Below are positions 62,391 to 64,000 of a stretch of DNA of 64,000 nucleotides, in pieces. Positions within the stretch are counted from its first letter, which is position 1. The number at the start of each line of letters is the position of its first letter. Below the pieces are notes generated by a model that was not told where the DNA came from, did not search any database, and saw nothing but the letters and a program-made list of their open reading frames with translations. This stretch comes from Gibbula magus (lineage: Eukaryota > Mollusca > Gastropoda > Trochida > Trochidae), in NCBI GenBank assembly GCA_936450465.1, contig OW388297.1, positions 58,532,581 to 58,596,580 on the forward strand, read 5' to 3'. A program made the translations under genes and the position numbers.

Positions 62391-64000
62391 TCTTTACGTA
62401 CAGAATCCGAAACTAAATGACTAGTTCTACTAGTGATGCATGTATAAATGTGTAGTTTGTTGTTCTACCAAAAACTGAGAGAGTATTGGTTTTATTTGGA
62501 GTTAAAGGAGTGTATTGTATTTACAAATTTAGATCAACAGGTATATTAGGTTATACCGTGTATCCATGATATAGGACAGTCGATCTAAATTTATTTAGAT
62601 TGTCTTATTTATAAATTTGTGGAGTATTTTTTATTTTGGCTTTGTTTTGTCTTTGTTTTATAAAAAAAATGTATAATATAAGAAGATAATTCATTTGGCC
62701 AGTTTGTTTGGTGTTGGTTATTTTTATATGAAGCGTTGTAAAATAGATGAGCCGAAACGAATGATTCTGTAAAGTCGTATTTTCGGTCGATTGTCTATAA
62801 CAATGAAGTTTATGACAATGCTCTTCAACTTCAGTTTATTCTTGAAAAAACACCTTTGGTGGTATAAGAGTACATATTCATAATCATTCATATCATGTCA
62901 TATTCATATTATTCATATATTCTGTCGGCGGGCAATGAGAGGGAAGAGAAGCAAAGTCAAACAGAGTCTGTGCTGCAGAATGACTTACTGTCTTAGCTCA
63001 CAGATTAAATAAATTATCTAAGATTAAGACAATATGTATTTGTATGTAGTGAGATGTTTTGATTATCAATTGCTTTGTCGGCGACTCACCTTTTTCATCT
63101 TCATCCGCAGCGGCTAATCTTCCAATCGTTGCTTACTTACCAGATTGCAGTTGCCGTTGTTGATGAAGTGCTTGGCACCTCAACATATAGTGAAACTCAT
63201 CACCAACTGCGGGTGAATAACATTATTTGCATAAACGTTCCTGTCTATAGAGCACATGTATGTGTCCATCTGCCACTCTCATCATGCATGCAGATAATGG
63301 ATAATAGTTCTAAATTTAAGAATAGGTAAATATATTACTTTCGACATTAAAAGGGATGGTTGAAAGGATGAATCTTGTTTATAGTATTTGTAATAAAATC
63401 CCTTCGAACTCTATTGAACTTCTCCAGTTGTGTAAGTTTTCATCCTATAGTATACATGTTCCACTGTTGAGGCTAACAAGGTGGTTGAGCAAATGATAGG
63501 ATTATCATATATTTCATTTAACCCACAGTGTGATAGTGTCCACACTGACGTTCCCTTGCCTCCCCCTCAAAGAAGCAACAGCATGGGTAGTTGGCAATCA
63601 ATGGAACTCGGTATTATAATTAAAACGTAGGTTAAAAAAAACTACACCCTATATCAAATAGTTTGATATAGGCTTACGGGTTTTTTTTATCTACATTTTA
63701 TCTACGTTTTAACCATGCTATCGAGTTCCTTAGTTGGCAATGTGCGGACCTGTACATGATGTGGCACAATGTGTTGGTCTTGTTGAGCAGTTGTTACACC
63801 GGTCAAGGTCGATCCCGTTTACTGGAAACCATGGGCTAGTCTCACGATGATCAAATAAGGACATCTGAACATTTCCTAAATTATTCTAATGGCGGATTTT
63901 GTTGTTTCATTATAACAATGTGGCCATATCCAAACAAAGATCGTCTGTGTCAGTGAACATGCCTTGTTTTGACATTTAATATAAAGAAAAAAAGAGGTGT
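62391..64000. other. No gene seen; AT-rich flank
   Basis: Small palindromes (TATATCAAATAGTTTGATATA at 63649-63669 forms a short hairpin) and an AAAACGTAGGTTAAAAAAA / TTTTATCTACGTTTTAAC pair (63621-63715) suggest a small inverted-repeat element of about 110 bp. The frame at 63075-63329 shows no known motif. Confidence 0.35.

Overview
This window is animal nuclear DNA: AT-rich, intron-rich and packed with transposable elements. The repeat families (tRNA-derived SINEs, PIF/Harbinger, hAT and TTAA-site elements, RTE, I-group and CR1/L2-like LINE pieces, BEL/Pao debris, and short repeats ending in GACGGACGGACG-type tails) and the protein divergence fit a mollusc or another lophotrochozoan. That placement is an inference, not a proof. 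There are no bacterial-style operons, and almost all open frames longer than 60 codons are repeats or chance.

One gene can be rebuilt completely. It is a minus-strand orthologue of enhancer of zeste (EZH2), the catalytic H3K27 methyltransferase of Polycomb repressive complex 2. Seventeen coding exons run from 39511 (ATG) down to 11140 (stop). All have GT-AG borders and mutually consistent phases, and they total 2283 nt (760 residues). The 5' untranslated exon and promoter were not found. The introns hold most of the repeats: a 30-bp minisatellite fills most of intron 2, a 49-bp minisatellite is nearly all of intron 6, a CR1/L2-like LINE tail abuts the exon 7 donor, a piggyBac remnant lies in intron 4, and a 7.5-kb PIF/Harbinger transposon with decayed transposase and Myb/SANT genes lies in intron 11.

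Left of EZH2 (1-8200) are the last two coding exons of an unrecognised plus-strand gene (2440-2884). They lie between two inverted copies of a repeat (534-1871 and 5335-8195) built of about 435-bp units rich in AGGTCA nuclear-receptor half-sites. An RTE LINE fragment with a 12-bp target duplication and a TTAA-flanked MITE are nested in the right copy.

Right of EZH2 is the most striking object: a 17.3-kb foldback-type element (41532-58859). It has at least 135 bp of perfectly matching terminal inverted repeat, a perfect 9-bp target duplication (TGAAGAATA), and two long inverted arms made of roughly 55 and 63 copies of a 72-bp tandem unit. Its centre holds a broken I-group LINE that is itself split by two later insertions with recognisable target duplications, plus a near-perfect hairpin. 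No intact transposase was seen, so it looks non-autonomous.

Beyond it (58869-64000) are a TTAA MITE, one possible isolated minus-strand first exon, a TA microsatellite, shuffled LINE pieces and a decayed BEL/Pao pol fragment.
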